A stretch of DNA of 64,000 nucleotides from Pandoraea nosoerga (GCF_902459585.1 NZ_CABPSC010000002.1:403966-467965), one strand, 5' to 3'; positions 1-8,734 are shown, counted from the stretch's first letter. The notes: generated by a model not told the origin, from the sequence alone. Made by a program: numbers and translations.

Positions 1-50
1 GGACATTGGCCGGTCCAATGCGCTCGCCCGGCCGGCAAGCCCAGCCCCCT

Positions 51-69
51 TGTCGGAAAAATTCCGACA
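51..69. other. Perfect inverted repeat upstream of the MHYT gene
   Basis: TGTCGGAA - AAA - TTCCGACA, an 8-bp perfect stem with a 3-nt loop. A weaker dyad (CATTGG-N5-CCAATG) lies at 4-20. There is no T-run on the plus side, so it could be the terminator of a gene outside the window or an operator for the gene starting at 136. Only the symmetry is certain. Confidence 0.45.
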
Positions 70-135
70 CCACGCTCAACTATTGGCTGCCCATGCCGAT
101 AACCAGTTAAGCGGCACTTTTCGGTCGGTTTTCAT

Positions 136-825
136 ATGTCCAGTACGTACAGTGGTTGGCTCGTCGCGTTATCGCTTGCGGTAGCGGTACTGGCGTCGTT
201 TACGGCGCTGGACCTCTCGGGTCGCATCTATCTCCTGATTCACCGCGGCATGCGCCACGCCTGGCTCGCCGTGGGTGCCGCCGCCATGGGAATCGGCATC
301 TGGTCGATGCACTTCATCGGCATGATGGCCCTCTCGCTCTCCCCGTCCGGGACGCGGCTCGACAACGCCTCGGCCGTGCCGCTCGGCTACGACCCGACCC
401 TCACGGCCGCCTCGCTCGCCATCGCCATGGGGATTTCGTGGGGCGCGCTGTGGCTCGTCGCGAGCGAACGCTTCACCCGATGGCGCCTCGCCATCGCAGG
501 CGTCACGCTGGGCATCGGCATTGCCGCCATGCACTACACCGGCATGGCGGCCATGAAAATGAACCCGGCCATCGAATACGATCCGCGCCTGTTCGCGGCG
601 TCGGTGGCCATTGCGATTGTCGCGGCCACCGCCGCTCTGTGGATCGCCCGAACGCTGCGCGACGGCAGCCTGCGCTACGTCCTGGCCAAGCGCGTGGGCG
701 CCGCGCTCGTCATGGGCCTGGCAATCACGACCATGCACTACACGGGCATGGCCGCCGCCAACTTCGCACCGGGCGCCATCTGCGGCGCGGCCGCCGGCGT
801 CAGCTCGCCGTGGCTCGCATGTTGA
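136..825 (+). CDS. MHYT sensor domain fragment of a broken MHYT-GGDEF-EAL protein
   Basis: 229-residue integral membrane protein with the three MHYT signatures of the family (WSMHFIGM near residue 56, AAMHYTGM near 132, TTMHYTGM near 199), each at the end of a hydrophobic helix; six helices are visible. In the family MHYT is a seven-helix membrane sensor, thought to bind metal or a diatomic gas, fused to GGDEF-EAL. Here the frame stops right after the sixth helix region (..SSPWLAC), and the rest of the protein lies in another frame from 819. The seventh helix and the linker are absent. A stand-alone membrane sensor of this size is possible, but I read it as the front half of a gene damaged by an internal deletion. 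The ATG at 136 gives the full first helix. Confidence 0.8.
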   Translation: MSSTYSGWLVALSLAVAVLASFTALDLSGRIYLLIHRGMRHAWLAVGAAAMGIGIWSMHFIGMMALSLSPSGTRLDNASAVPLGYDPTLTAASLAIAMGISWGALWLVASERFTRWRLAIAGVTLGIGIAAMHYTGMAAMKMNPAIEYDPRLFAASVAIAIVAATAALWIARTLRDGSLRYVLAKRVGAALVMGLAITTMHYTGMAAANFAPGAICGAAAGVSSPWLAC

Positions 826-2072
826 TCAACTCCCGTCGCGACCAGCGTCGCTTTGCCGTGCTGTTCATGGATCTGGACGGCTTCAAGACGATCAACGATT
901 CGCTGGGCCACAACGTGGGCGACGACGTGCTGCGCGCCTTCGCAAAGCGCCTGCGCAAGAACGTGAACGGCGACGACGTGGTCGCACGCCTGGGCGGCGA
1001 CGAATTCGTCGTGCTGCTCGGGGCGCTGTCCTCGCCCCAGGTCGCCGGTCGCGTGGCGCAGCGTCTGCTCGACGACATGCGCGACGGCTTGCGCGTGGGC
1101 GACCAGTCGCTGCACGTCATGCCCAGCATCGGGGTGGCGGTGTTCCCGGACGATGGCGAGAGCATCGACGTGCTGCTCAAGCACGCCGACACCGCAATGT
1201 ACGAAGCCAAGCGCGCCGGGCGCGGCACGTTCCGCTACTTCGAGCCGCGCATGAACGCCGCCGCGCAGCGCACCTGGGAGATTCAGCAGGCGCTGCACGA
1301 CGCCGAGCAGGCGCAATACTTCTCGCTGCACTTTCAGCCGAAATATCGCGGCGACACGGAAGCGCTGGCCGGCGCCGAAGCGCTGCTGCGCCTCACGCAT
1401 CCGACCTTCGGCGAGCTCCAGCCAGTCGACTTCATCCCGGTGGCCGAGCGTACCGGGCAAATCGTGCAAATCGGTTACTGGGTGGTGCGCGAGACCTGCC
1501 AGCACATCAAGACATGGGATGCCGCAGGGCTTCCGCCCGTAAAGGTCGCGATCAACCTCTCGCCGCGCCAGCTGGCGCAGTCGTCGCTGGTGGAGAACAT
1601 CGTGACGATCGTCAACGAGGCCGGCGTCGCCTGCGACCGGCTCATGTTCGAGATCACCGAGACGGTGGCGATGTTCGACGCGCAACACACCATCGACGTG
1701 ATTCGCGCGTTCCAGGACCACGGTTTCGAAGTGGCGATCGACGACTTCGGCACCGGCTACTCCAGCCTCGCCTACCTGCAGCGCTTTCGTGTGAAGCAGT
1801 TGAAGATGGACCGGTTCTTTACCAATGGCCTCGACACTTGCGGCCAGGAGGGCAGTGCCGTGGTGTCGGCCATCATCGCGCTGGCCCACTCGCTCGACAT
1901 GGATGTCGTGGCCGAAGGCGTCGAGACGGCCTCACAGCGCGAAGCGCTCAAGACCCTCGATTGCGACGAACTGCAGGGTTTCCTGCTCGGCAAACCGCTC
2001 ACCGGCGACGCCTTCGCCCGGCTGCTCGCCTCACTGCCAGGCGTGCCGGGCGCCGCCGCCGCGCTGGCGTAA
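819..2072 (+). CDS. Truncated GGDEF - complete EAL cyclic-di-GMP protein (rear half of the broken gene)
   Basis: 417 residues from an ATG whose ATGTTGA overlaps the stop of the MHYT piece, so expression by translational coupling is conceivable; no Shine-Dalgarno is visible. The GGDEF domain lacks its first 50-60 residues (no LTGLPNR block) but keeps FMDLDGFKTIND and GGDEF near residue 64. The EAL domain looks complete: EALLRL, INLSPRQ, EITE, IDDFGTGYSSL, LKMDRFF, AEGVE and LQGFLLG are all present, so phosphodiesterase activity is plausible while diguanylate cyclase activity is not. Compared with intact family members, the region linking MHYT to GGDEF (seventh helix, linker, start of GGDEF) is missing. 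Confidence 0.8.
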   Translation: MLINSRRDQRRFAVLFMDLDGFKTINDSLGHNVGDDVLRAFAKRLRKNVNGDDVVARLGGDEFVVLLGALSSPQVAGRVAQRLLDDMRDGLRVGDQSLHVMPSIGVAVFPDDGESIDVLLKHADTAMYEAKRAGRGTFRYFEPRMNAAAQRTWEIQQALHDAEQAQYFSLHFQPKYRGDTEALAGAEALLRLTHPTFGELQPVDFIPVAERTGQIVQIGYWVVRETCQHIKTWDAAGLPPVKVAINLSPRQLAQSSLVENIVTIVNEAGVACDRLMFEITETVAMFDAQHTIDVIRAFQDHGFEVAIDDFGTGYSSLAYLQRFRVKQLKMDRFFTNGLDTCGQEGSAVVSAIIALAHSLDMDVVAEGVETASQREALKTLDCDELQGFLLGKPLTGDAFARLLASLPGVPGAAAALA

Positions 2073-2140
2073 TGGTGCGGCAGGCCGGCCAAAACCGACT
2101 GAAACCTGCCGACATCTGCCGGCACCTGCCGAAACGGCAT

Positions 2141-2707
2141 TTAGCGCCCCGCACCTCCCGGCGCTTGGGCGACACGTCCGCCATCGGTGCCATCGAAGCT
2201 GCCGGGCGCCTGTCCCGTCGCAAATGCCGCGGCCTGCGCAAGACGTTTGCGCATCGCTTCGCTCGCGGCGGGCCCGGCCGACGGGATATGGCGCTTCGGG
2301 TCCAGCCGCACGCCCGTCACGGCGTCGACGACCACCGGCTCGACAGCCTGGCCGGTCTCGCGATCCACCAGTTGCGCCGACACCCCCTCCGGCGCGAAAT
2401 GCCGGTTGCCCCACGCCAGCAACGCCCACAACACCGGGCGGAAATCGCGCCCCGCGTCGGTCAGCACGTATTCGAAGCGCGGCGGCCGGTCGCAATACTG
2501 GCGACGCTCGAGCAGCCCTTCCTCCACCAGCGCATTCAGACGTCGCGTGAGCATGTTGGGCGCAATGTCGAGACGGCGCTGGAAGTCGTCGAAGCGCGTC
2601 GTGCCATAGCCGGCTTCGCGCAAAATCAGAATGCTCCACCACTCGCCCACTCGCTCGAGGCTGCGCGCGATGGGGCACTGCATGTCGCGAAACGTTTTTC
2701 GTTGCAT
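2141..2707 (-). CDS. HxlR-family winged-helix transcriptional regulator
   Basis: 188 residues. The first ~100 show the HxlR pattern: CPIARSLERVGEWWSILILREA, then the recognition segment with PNMLTRRLNALVEEGLLERR and the wing before YVLTDAGRDF. The N-terminal Cys, usual in HxlR sensors, is residue 11. The remaining ~85 residues form a long tail after ALLAWGNRHFA with little similarity to the core. The start has a clear GGAGGA 7 nt upstream. It lies downstream of and co-directional with the efflux genes emrB/emrA. A 15-bp element in its own promoter (2764-2778) recurs in the emrA/outer-membrane-factor promoter, so it probably controls both itself and the pump. HxlR proteins typically respond to electrophiles, quinones or aldehydes; the ligand here is unknown. 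Confidence 0.88.
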   Translation of the reverse strand: MQRKTFRDMQCPIARSLERVGEWWSILILREAGYGTTRFDDFQRRLDIAPNMLTRRLNALVEEGLLERRQYCDRPPRFEYVLTDAGRDFRPVLWALLAWGNRHFAPEGVSAQLVDRETGQAVEPVVVDAVTGVRLDPKRHIPSAGPAASEAMRKRLAQAAAFATGQAPGSFDGTDGGRVAQAPGGAGR

Positions 2708-2763
2708 CAGGAATTCCTCCGCTCGAGAGCAGTCGGCGGGGCCGCCCCACCCTTGCTATTACC

Positions 2764-2778
2764 ATGCAAGTGAGCATA
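2764..2778. promoter_or_regulatory. Candidate HxlR operator, copy 1
   Basis: ATGCAAGTGAGCATA, 57-71 bp upstream of the HxlR start codon. It matches 13 of 15 positions with the element at 5883-5897 between emrA and the outer-membrane factor gene. The sharing is seen in the sequence; assignment to HxlR is inferred. Confidence 0.5.
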
Positions 2779-2931
2779 AGCGCGTCGCCGAGGACAGGCA
2801 AGCCCATGTCGGTCGCCATCGCACCGCATCCCGAGCAGGCGAATTGAATGCGACCCTCCCCTCAACAAAATCAAACACTTAAAAATCATTCCTGACACAA
2901 CGCATTTAAAGTGAATTCTGCTGCCAACGGC

Positions 2932-4632
2932 TCAATGGGCGTCCGCGCCGGGGGCCTTGGGCGGTGCAACCCGATGCATGAGCGGCACCATCAGCGTCAC
3001 ACACACGAAGATTGCCCCCAGCCCACCATAGATGTCGCCAAAGGTGATCGTCTGCGCCTCGCGCAATGTCAACAGCCACAGTTGGCGAAGCGCCGCCGTG
3101 TGCGCGTCGGCGACATCGAGCCCGGCGGCATTCATGCGCGCGCCTACGCCCGCCAGCCATGCGCCGAGCGCGGCACTGCCCTCGCCCATGCGCTCGGCAA
3201 GACGGAAAAAGTGCAGATTGGTCCGGTCATTGAGCACGGTCGTGCATACGGCGATCCCGATCGCTCCGCCCAGGTTTCGCATCAGATTGAAGAGTCCCGA
3301 GGCAAGACGCAGCCGCGCCGGCGGCAAGCCGCCCAGCGTCAGCGTAACGATCGGGGCGACCGCGAACTGCTGCGCCGCTCCGCGCAACGCCTGCGGCAGC
3401 AGAAGCTGCGCCGCTCCCCAGTCGTGCGTCATCGGCGCGAACTGCCACATCGACAGGGCGAACGCGCCAATGCCGGCCATCATCAACACCCGCAGATCGA
3501 CGCGATTCGCGAGCATGGCGTACACCGGAATCGACAGTAGCTGGAAGATGCCGGTCGAGAACACGGCGAGGCCGATCTCGAAAGCCGAGAAGCCCCGCAC
3601 GCGCCCGAGAAACAGCGGCGTGAGGTAGATCGTCGCGAAAATCCCGATCCCGGTGGCAAACGAGAAGAAGCAGCCGAGAGCGAAGTTGCGGTCCTTCAGC
3701 GCCCGCAGGTCGACCACCGGCCGGGAGTAAGCGAGGCTGCGCCACACGAACGCGATGCCGCACAGGCCGGCGAGCCACGCCGTCGTGCGGATGGTATCGT
3801 CGCCGAACCAGTCCCAGCGCGGCCCCTCTTCCAGCGTATATTCAAGGCAACCAAGGCAGACGGCCATCAGCGCCATGCCGAGATAGTCGGCCCCGCGCAG
3901 CAGCGACCAGTCAGGACGGTCGATGCGCACGAGCAGCGGCACGGTGACCGTCACGAAGATGCCGGGCACGAGATTCACGAAGAAGAGCCAGTGCCATGAG
4001 TAGTTGTCCGTGATCCAGCCGCCGATGGTCGGCCCGAGCGTTGGCGCCAGCGAAGACAACCCGCCGACCACGGCTGCCGCCAGCACCCGTTGCGGCCCGG
4101 TGAAGAACGCAAACGCCGTGGTGAACACCAGCGGGATCATCGAACCGCCAAGGAACCCTTGCAGCGCGCGAAACGCAATCATGCTCTGGATATTCCACGC
4201 GGCGCCGCACAACAGGCTCGCGACCGTGAAGCCCGCGGCCGACGCGGCAAAGATCCAGCGCGTCGACATCACGCGCGAGAGCCAGCCCGACAGAGGAATC
4301 ACGATGATTTCGGCAATCAGGTAGCTCGTCTGCACCCACGCCGTTTCGTCGGCACCGGCGGACAACCCGCCGCCAATGTCCCGAAGCGACGCGGACACGA
4401 TCTGGATGTCGAGCAGCGCGATGAACATGCCGACGACCATGGTGGCAAAGGCGACGACCTTCGCCTGCGTCGACATGGCGCCGGCCGAGAAGCCGTCGCG
4501 CGGCGCGGATGGGCTCACCGAATGCGAATCGTTGGCCGGCGGGTTCGGTTGACCCGGCAACTCCGGGGGCAGGGTCGCGGGCGCGCTCGCCGCCGTCGCA
4601 GCGCCCACGGCGCCCGATGATGAAGCGCTCAT
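2932..4632 (-). CDS. DHA2-family MFS drug efflux transporter (EmrB-like)
   Basis: 566 residues with a long Ala/Pro-rich cytoplasmic N-terminus (~60 residues) and then about 14 membrane helices as in the EmrB/QacA branch. Family motifs are visible: the D-I-Q segment in helix 1 (FIALLDIQIVSASL), a motif-A-like loop, and motif C in helix 5 (GPTIGGWITDNYSWHWLFFVN). It would exchange protons for drugs and hand substrate to the EmrA-like adaptor encoded just upstream; the start codon overlaps the emrA stop by 4 nt, so the two are translationally coupled. Together with the divergent TolC-type channel it completes a tripartite pump spanning both membranes. Substrate is not predictable from sequence. 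Confidence 0.92.
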   Translation of the reverse strand: MSASSSGAVGAATAASAPATLPPELPGQPNPPANDSHSVSPSAPRDGFSAGAMSTQAKVVAFATMVVGMFIALLDIQIVSASLRDIGGGLSAGADETAWVQTSYLIAEIIVIPLSGWLSRVMSTRWIFAASAAGFTVASLLCGAAWNIQSMIAFRALQGFLGGSMIPLVFTTAFAFFTGPQRVLAAAVVGGLSSLAPTLGPTIGGWITDNYSWHWLFFVNLVPGIFVTVTVPLLVRIDRPDWSLLRGADYLGMALMAVCLGCLEYTLEEGPRWDWFGDDTIRTTAWLAGLCGIAFVWRSLAYSRPVVDLRALKDRNFALGCFFSFATGIGIFATIYLTPLFLGRVRGFSAFEIGLAVFSTGIFQLLSIPVYAMLANRVDLRVLMMAGIGAFALSMWQFAPMTHDWGAAQLLLPQALRGAAQQFAVAPIVTLTLGGLPPARLRLASGLFNLMRNLGGAIGIAVCTTVLNDRTNLHFFRLAERMGEGSAALGAWLAGVGARMNAAGLDVADAHTAALRQLWLLTLREAQTITFGDIYGGLGAIFVCVTLMVPLMHRVAPPKAPGADAH

Positions 4633-5825
4633 CGCGCGGCCACCCTGGCAGGCGCAGACGCAGTCGGTGCGGCCGGTACGACCGGTTTGGCCGGTTTGGC
4701 CGGTTTGGCCGGTGGGGCCGATTCGTCACGGCCGCCTGCACGCGAATCCACTTCCGCGGTGACCGACAGACCCGGGCGCAGCGTGCCGAGCCGTGCGTCG
4801 GCATCGTCGAGTTGCACCCGCACGGGCACGCGCTGGACGATCTTCGTGAAATTGCCGGTGGCGTTTTCGGGCGGCAGCACACTGAACTGCGCCCCGGTCG
4901 CCGGGGCGAGGCTCGCCACGCGGCCGTGGAACACCCGTCCGGGCAACACGTCGGCCTCGATCCTTACCGGCATGCCGGGACGCAAACGCGCGAGCTGCCC
5001 TTCCTTGAAGTTCGCATCGACCCAGAGGCCGTGCGCCGGCACGACGGATAGCAGTTGCGTGCCCGCGGGCGCGTAGGCGCCCACCCTCGCCCGACGGTTG
5101 CCGACAGTGCCGTCGACCGGCGCTCGCAACACCGTGTCTTCAAGATTAAGCCGGGCAATGTCGCGCTCGGCCACTGCCTGGGCCAGGGCCGCCTGTGCCT
5201 GCCGCTTCTGTGCGGCGATCACGTCGAGCTGACGCTGCGCCGCCACCGCGCCGGCTTCGGCCCGGTCGCGATAGGCCACGACCTGCTTGTAATCGGCGTC
5301 CGCCTTCTGCGCGCTTTGCACCGATACGGCGGACTTGGCAACGAGATCCTGATAGCGCACCTGATCGTCGTGCGCGCGACGTGCGTCGGCCGCCACTGCC
5401 GCCACGCTCGCGCGCGCCTGCGCGATCACCGCCGTCTGCAGCCTCGCGGCCGCGTCGAGATTGGCGAGCAACGCCTGCTGCGCCGCGACGGCACCCTCCG
5501 CCTTGGCGAGCGCTGCGCGGTAATCGCGATCGTCGAGCCGCACCAGTACGTCACCCGCCTTCACCGACTGGTTGTCGGTGACGAGCACCTGGGCGATGTA
5601 GCCCGGCACTTTTGGCGCCAGCATCGTCACGTCACCGCCCACATAGGCGTCGTCGGTCGATTCGAGATACCGCGCCGTGGTCCACCAGTAGACGCCATAG
5701 CCAAGGACGGCCAGCGCGGCCACGACCGCAACGCCGCGCAGCGCGACGCGACGCGACATGGCGCGCCTGGCGGCAGTGCCGCCCGCCGGGGCGACGCCCG
5801 GGGTGGAGGAGCTTGGAGATGTCAT
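4629..5825 (-). CDS. HlyD/EmrA-family membrane fusion (periplasmic adaptor) protein
   Basis: 398 residues. One N-terminal membrane helix (about 28-46), then the biotinyl-lipoyl-like half motif (GYIAQVLVTDNQSVKAGDVLVRLDD), a long alpha-helical hairpin rich in Ala/Gln (about 105-215), the second lipoyl half (LEDTVLRAPVDGTVGNRR) and a beta-barrel region. It links the MFS pump in the inner membrane to the outer-membrane factor. The C-terminal tail contains a KPA-KPA-KP repeat encoded by a 9-bp DNA tandem repeat (4681-4713), so tail length could vary by slippage. First gene of the minus-strand efflux operon; its promoter region is shared with the divergent outer-membrane factor gene at 5952. Confidence 0.92.
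   Translation of the reverse strand: MTSPSSSTPGVAPAGGTAARRAMSRRVALRGVAVVAALAVLGYGVYWWTTARYLESTDDAYVGGDVTMLAPKVPGYIAQVLVTDNQSVKAGDVLVRLDDRDYRAALAKAEGAVAAQQALLANLDAAARLQTAVIAQARASVAAVAADARRAHDDQVRYQDLVAKSAVSVQSAQKADADYKQVVAYRDRAEAGAVAAQRQLDVIAAQKRQAQAALAQAVAERDIARLNLEDTVLRAPVDGTVGNRRARVGAYAPAGTQLLSVVPAHGLWVDANFKEGQLARLRPGMPVRIEADVLPGRVFHGRVASLAPATGAQFSVLPPENATGNFTKIVQRVPVRVQLDDADARLGTLRPGLSVTAEVDSRAGGRDESAPPAKPAKPAKPVVPAAPTASAPARVAAR
4681..4713. repeat. 9-bp tandem repeat in the 3' end of the adaptor gene
   Basis: Unit GGCCGGTTT, about 3.5 near-perfect copies, encoding Lys-Pro-Ala repeats near the C-terminus of the EmrA-like protein. The unit length is a multiple of three, so copy-number change would preserve the frame. 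Confidence 0.8.
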
Positions 5826-5882
5826 GAGATCAATCCTTCTTCAGGGAGGGGGTAATGCGTCGCAAGAGGGGTTGCTTTCATA

Positions 5883-5897
5883 ATGGAAGTGAGTATA
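5883..5897. promoter_or_regulatory. Candidate HxlR operator, copy 2, in the divergent efflux promoter
   Basis: ATGGAAGTGAGTATA, 13/15 identical to the element upstream of the HxlR gene. Next to it are an inverted repeat GTAACT (5903-5908) / AGTTAC (5920-5925) and a CAAGT-T-ACTTG palindrome (5918-5928). The whole 126-bp region between 5826 and 5951 serves both emrA (minus) and the outer-membrane factor (plus), so one bound regulator could control all three pump components. Confidence 0.5.
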
Positions 5898-5920
5898 GAG
5901 TCGTAACTATTATGTTGCAA

Positions 5921-5946
5921 GTTACTTGATTCAGTTACTTAATTCA
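5921..5946 (+). repeat. 13-bp direct tandem repeat just upstream of the outer-membrane factor start
   Basis: GTTACTTGATTCA followed immediately by GTTACTTAATTCA (12/13 identical). It ends 5 nt before the ATG at 5952 and occupies the place where a ribosome-binding site would be expected; no good Shine-Dalgarno is present. Could be a regulator site or a slippage-generated duplication. Confidence 0.7.
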
Positions 5947-5951
5947 CTGCC

Positions 5952-7502
5952 ATGCAAATTACGCACTCGACATCTGCCACCCCCCGCCCACCTCTTGTGC
6001 GCCGCGCATGGCTGGCGTTGGCCGCGGCGACACTGACCGGATGCGCGGTCGGCCCGGATTACACGCCACCGAAGGCAGAGTTGCCGGAGCATTTCGCCAA
6101 CGGCGCGCGACTGGCACAGCTCGATATGGCCCCGGCGGCACGTCGCCCCGGGCAGCAGGACCCGCAGCCCCCTGCCGCGCTCGACGCGTGGTGGATACGT
6201 TTTCAGGACCCCGTGCTCACCAGCATCGTCGAACAGGCGTTGGCCCAGAATCTCGATCTGCAAGCCGCCATGGCACGGGTCGCACAGGCGCGGGCACAGG
6301 CGCGCGCCGCGGGCGCGCAGCCGCTGCCCTCACTCGCGCTCGGCGGCAGCGTGACGCGCGAGCATCAGTCATTGGAAAGGCCGCTGGGTTCGGTAGCGCG
6401 CACGGTGCCGGGCTATCAGCGCAACTTCACGAACTACGACATCGGCGCAGGCGCGAGTTGGGAACTGGACCTGTTCGGTGGGCTCGCGCGCACCGCGCAA
6501 GCAGCGGCGGCGACGGCACAGGCGGCCGAAGCGCAGCGTGACGGGGTGCGGGTGAGCGTCGTGGCCGAGGCTGCGGATGCCTATTTCCGGGTGCGGGCGG
6601 CACAGCGGCGCCTTGCCATCGCGCAGGACCAAATCGAGACCGATACGCGACTCATGGAAATCGTGCGGCTGCGACTCAAGGACGGCCTGGCCACCGCACG
6701 CGAACTCGCACAATCGGAAGCCCTTCTGGCGCAAGCCCGCACGACGTTGCCACCATTGCGCATCGAGCGCGAGACCCAGCTCAACCGGCTCGATGTCCTG
6801 ATGGGCGCCGCACCGGGCACCTATGCGAGACGCATGAGCGAAGGCACGCAGCGCGACGACACGCTAGGCCGCGCCATCATCGTCCCCGCGATCGCGGACG
6901 CGGGCGCGCCCGTCGATCTGTTGCGCCGCCGCCCCGACGTGGTGGCCGCCGAGCGCCGGCTCGCCGCGTCGAACGCACGCATTGGCGCGTCGCTGGCCGA
7001 GTACTACCCGAAGCTTTCGCTCTCGGGGGCCTTGGGATTCGAGACGCTGGCCGGCGGGCGCGTGCCCAGCGCAGCAACATTCCAGCCGCTCGCCACATTG
7101 GGGCTGCGTTGGCGGCTTTTCGACTTCGGCCGGATCGACGCCGAGCTCGCGCAGGCGCGAGGCGCCAATGCCGAGGCGCTCGCACAATACCGGCTGGCGA
7201 TGCTACGTGCGACGGAAGACGTGGAAAACGCGATCGTGGCGCTCGTCGAGCTGGAGCAGCAGCGCAAGGATCTGATGAATGCCGTGCAGGCGCAGACGCG
7301 GGCGCGAGACAGCGCGCAGGAGGCTTACACCGGCGGCGCGGTAAGCCTTTATGAAGTGCTCGACGCGGACCGTCAGTTGCTGGCGGTGCGCGACGCCGAT
7401 GCGCGTGCGCAAACCGACAACGCTCGCGCGGCGGTGGCCACGTTCCGGGCCTTGGGCGGTGGCTGGGAAGTCTCGACGCAGGCGCTGGCGCAATCGCGAT
7501 GA
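5952..7502 (+). CDS. Efflux outer-membrane factor, NodT/OprM family lipoprotein
   Basis: 516 residues. A lipoprotein signal peptide ends at LTGC (Cys31), followed by the VGPDYTPP stretch typical of NodT-type factors. Two repeated OEP domains follow, with long coiled-coil segments (VEQALAQNLDLQAAMARVAQARAQARAAG; later ELEQQRKDLMNAVQAQTRARDSAQEAYTGG) and the conserved RRRPDVVAAERRLAASNARIG block. It trimerises to form the outer-membrane channel and periplasmic tunnel. Transcribed divergently from the emrA-emrB operon and most likely its partner channel. Length is normal for the family. Confidence 0.93.
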   Translation: MQITHSTSATPRPPLVRRAWLALAAATLTGCAVGPDYTPPKAELPEHFANGARLAQLDMAPAARRPGQQDPQPPAALDAWWIRFQDPVLTSIVEQALAQNLDLQAAMARVAQARAQARAAGAQPLPSLALGGSVTREHQSLERPLGSVARTVPGYQRNFTNYDIGAGASWELDLFGGLARTAQAAAATAQAAEAQRDGVRVSVVAEAADAYFRVRAAQRRLAIAQDQIETDTRLMEIVRLRLKDGLATARELAQSEALLAQARTTLPPLRIERETQLNRLDVLMGAAPGTYARRMSEGTQRDDTLGRAIIVPAIADAGAPVDLLRRRPDVVAAERRLAASNARIGASLAEYYPKLSLSGALGFETLAGGRVPSAATFQPLATLGLRWRLFDFGRIDAELAQARGANAEALAQYRLAMLRATEDVENAIVALVELEQQRKDLMNAVQAQTRARDSAQEAYTGGAVSLYEVLDADRQLLAVRDADARAQTDNARAAVATFRALGGGWEVSTQALAQSR

Positions 7503-7656
7503 ATCGCGCCTCGGAGCGCGTTCGCACCGAAGGCCCCGCCCTCGACGTGCGAATTCGGTGCTTTGGCCCGGGCGCCATATCGAGTCCGGGGCCCAGGCGG
7601 GGTCGCGAAAGCCGCCGGGGCGCCACGCCGCTCCCGGCACACAACCTTCCGGGGGG

Positions 7657-8691
7657 TCATATCCGCCGCGCTTTCCGAAGGATCGAGGCCGCGCCGGGAC
7701 CGGCGCTGCCGACGCGGCGCTTGCGACTGACCGCCATGTTGCGGCCGGCCGCCGCTGCCGCAGGCGACGCGAGCATCGACTGATACGTCGCGGCCAGCGC
7801 CTCCTGCGCGCTCACCTGCTCCCGCAGTCGCGCGATGACGGCATCCTGCAACGCTTTGGCCGAGCGCATCTCGTGTTGCGCTTCGGTCATGGCAGCCAAC
7901 CCGGCCTGCGTCTCCTGCAATTCCCGTTGCAACTGCCTTCGCTCTTGCTGGAGCGATTTGACGGATTCGCGCGCCGCGTCCAGTTCCAGCATCCAGCGAC
8001 GTTCGCTGGCGTCGGCGCGTTCGACCAGCTTTGCTCGCTCGGCGTCCCATTGCGCGCGGTGTTTCGCATGCGCCTCCTGCGCGGCCTGTGCCGCATCGCG
8101 TGCGGCGGCGAGCGCCTGGCGCGACGCCACGGCGTCCGCTTGCGCGTCGATCAGCAGCGCCTGCGCCCGACGCGCCTGGGCTTGCGCCTCGTCGCGCGCC
8201 TGCCGCGCATCTGCCGCCGCCGTCTCGGCAGACGTCACCCGTTCGTGCAACACCGCCCGCGCCTGTTCCAACGCTTCGCGCTGCGCCGCGAGCTCAGCGC
8301 CTCGCGCATCAAGCTCGGCCCGTTGTGCGGCCGCCTGCGCTTCCAGGGCCTTGTGCCCCTCGTGCAGCGCCAACGTCCAGAGATCGAGCGCGGCCCGAGC
8401 CACCGGCTCCGGCATCGCCGCGCCATCGGGAAGCGTCGCGCCCCCACGCGCCGCGCACCCCATGCCCTGCAGTCGGGCGCCCAGGCCCGCAAACCAGGCA
8501 TCGAGATAGGGACTGACGGTATTGGGCGAGCCGCGCCCCAATTGCTGACGGATCCGCTCGATGGTCGGACGCTGCCCGGCCATCAGCAGCGCATCGGCCG
8601 CCGTCCAGACGTCCTGCTCCGTGATGCCTCGGCCGCCCTGTCGCGGCGACGACATCTGCGGATTCGAATTCGACGAAGGAAGCTGAGCCAT
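7657..8691 (-). CDS. KfrA-like DNA-binding coiled-coil protein
   Basis: 344 residues. Residues about 22-75 (RGITEQDVWTAADALLMAG, then TIERIRQQLGRGSPNTVSPYLDAWF) match the KfrA N-terminal DNA-binding domain, first described in plasmid regulators. Residues about 100-300 are an uninterrupted Ala/Gln/Glu/Arg-rich coiled coil, and the C-terminus is basic (SRKRRVG). KfrA proteins bind iterated operators, autoregulate and may help position plasmids. Here the gene is chromosomal, convergent with the outer-membrane factor and divergent from a tyrosine recombinase, with an AT-rich, palindrome-rich gap between them (8692-8805). I infer it represses that shared region and may work with the recombinase. 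The 154 bp between 7503 and 7656 hold only GC-rich sequence. Confidence 0.85.
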   Translation of the reverse strand: MAQLPSSNSNPQMSSPRQGGRGITEQDVWTAADALLMAGQRPTIERIRQQLGRGSPNTVSPYLDAWFAGLGARLQGMGCAARGGATLPDGAAMPEPVARAALDLWTLALHEGHKALEAQAAAQRAELDARGAELAAQREALEQARAVLHERVTSAETAAADARQARDEAQAQARRAQALLIDAQADAVASRQALAAARDAAQAAQEAHAKHRAQWDAERAKLVERADASERRWMLELDAARESVKSLQQERRQLQRELQETQAGLAAMTEAQHEMRSAKALQDAVIARLREQVSAQEALAATYQSMLASPAAAAAGRNMAVSRKRRVGSAGPGAASILRKARRI

Positions 8692-8734
8692 GAACGAAAA
8701 CTCCTTGATAGCGGGGCCGTTGCCAAATAACCCA

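Noticed and set aside
156-818. Extending the GGDEF-EAL reading frame upstream to 156 as one long protein
   Set aside because: Residues encoded in that frame over 156-818 are Arg/His-rich shadow sequence of the MHYT gene, with no domain features.
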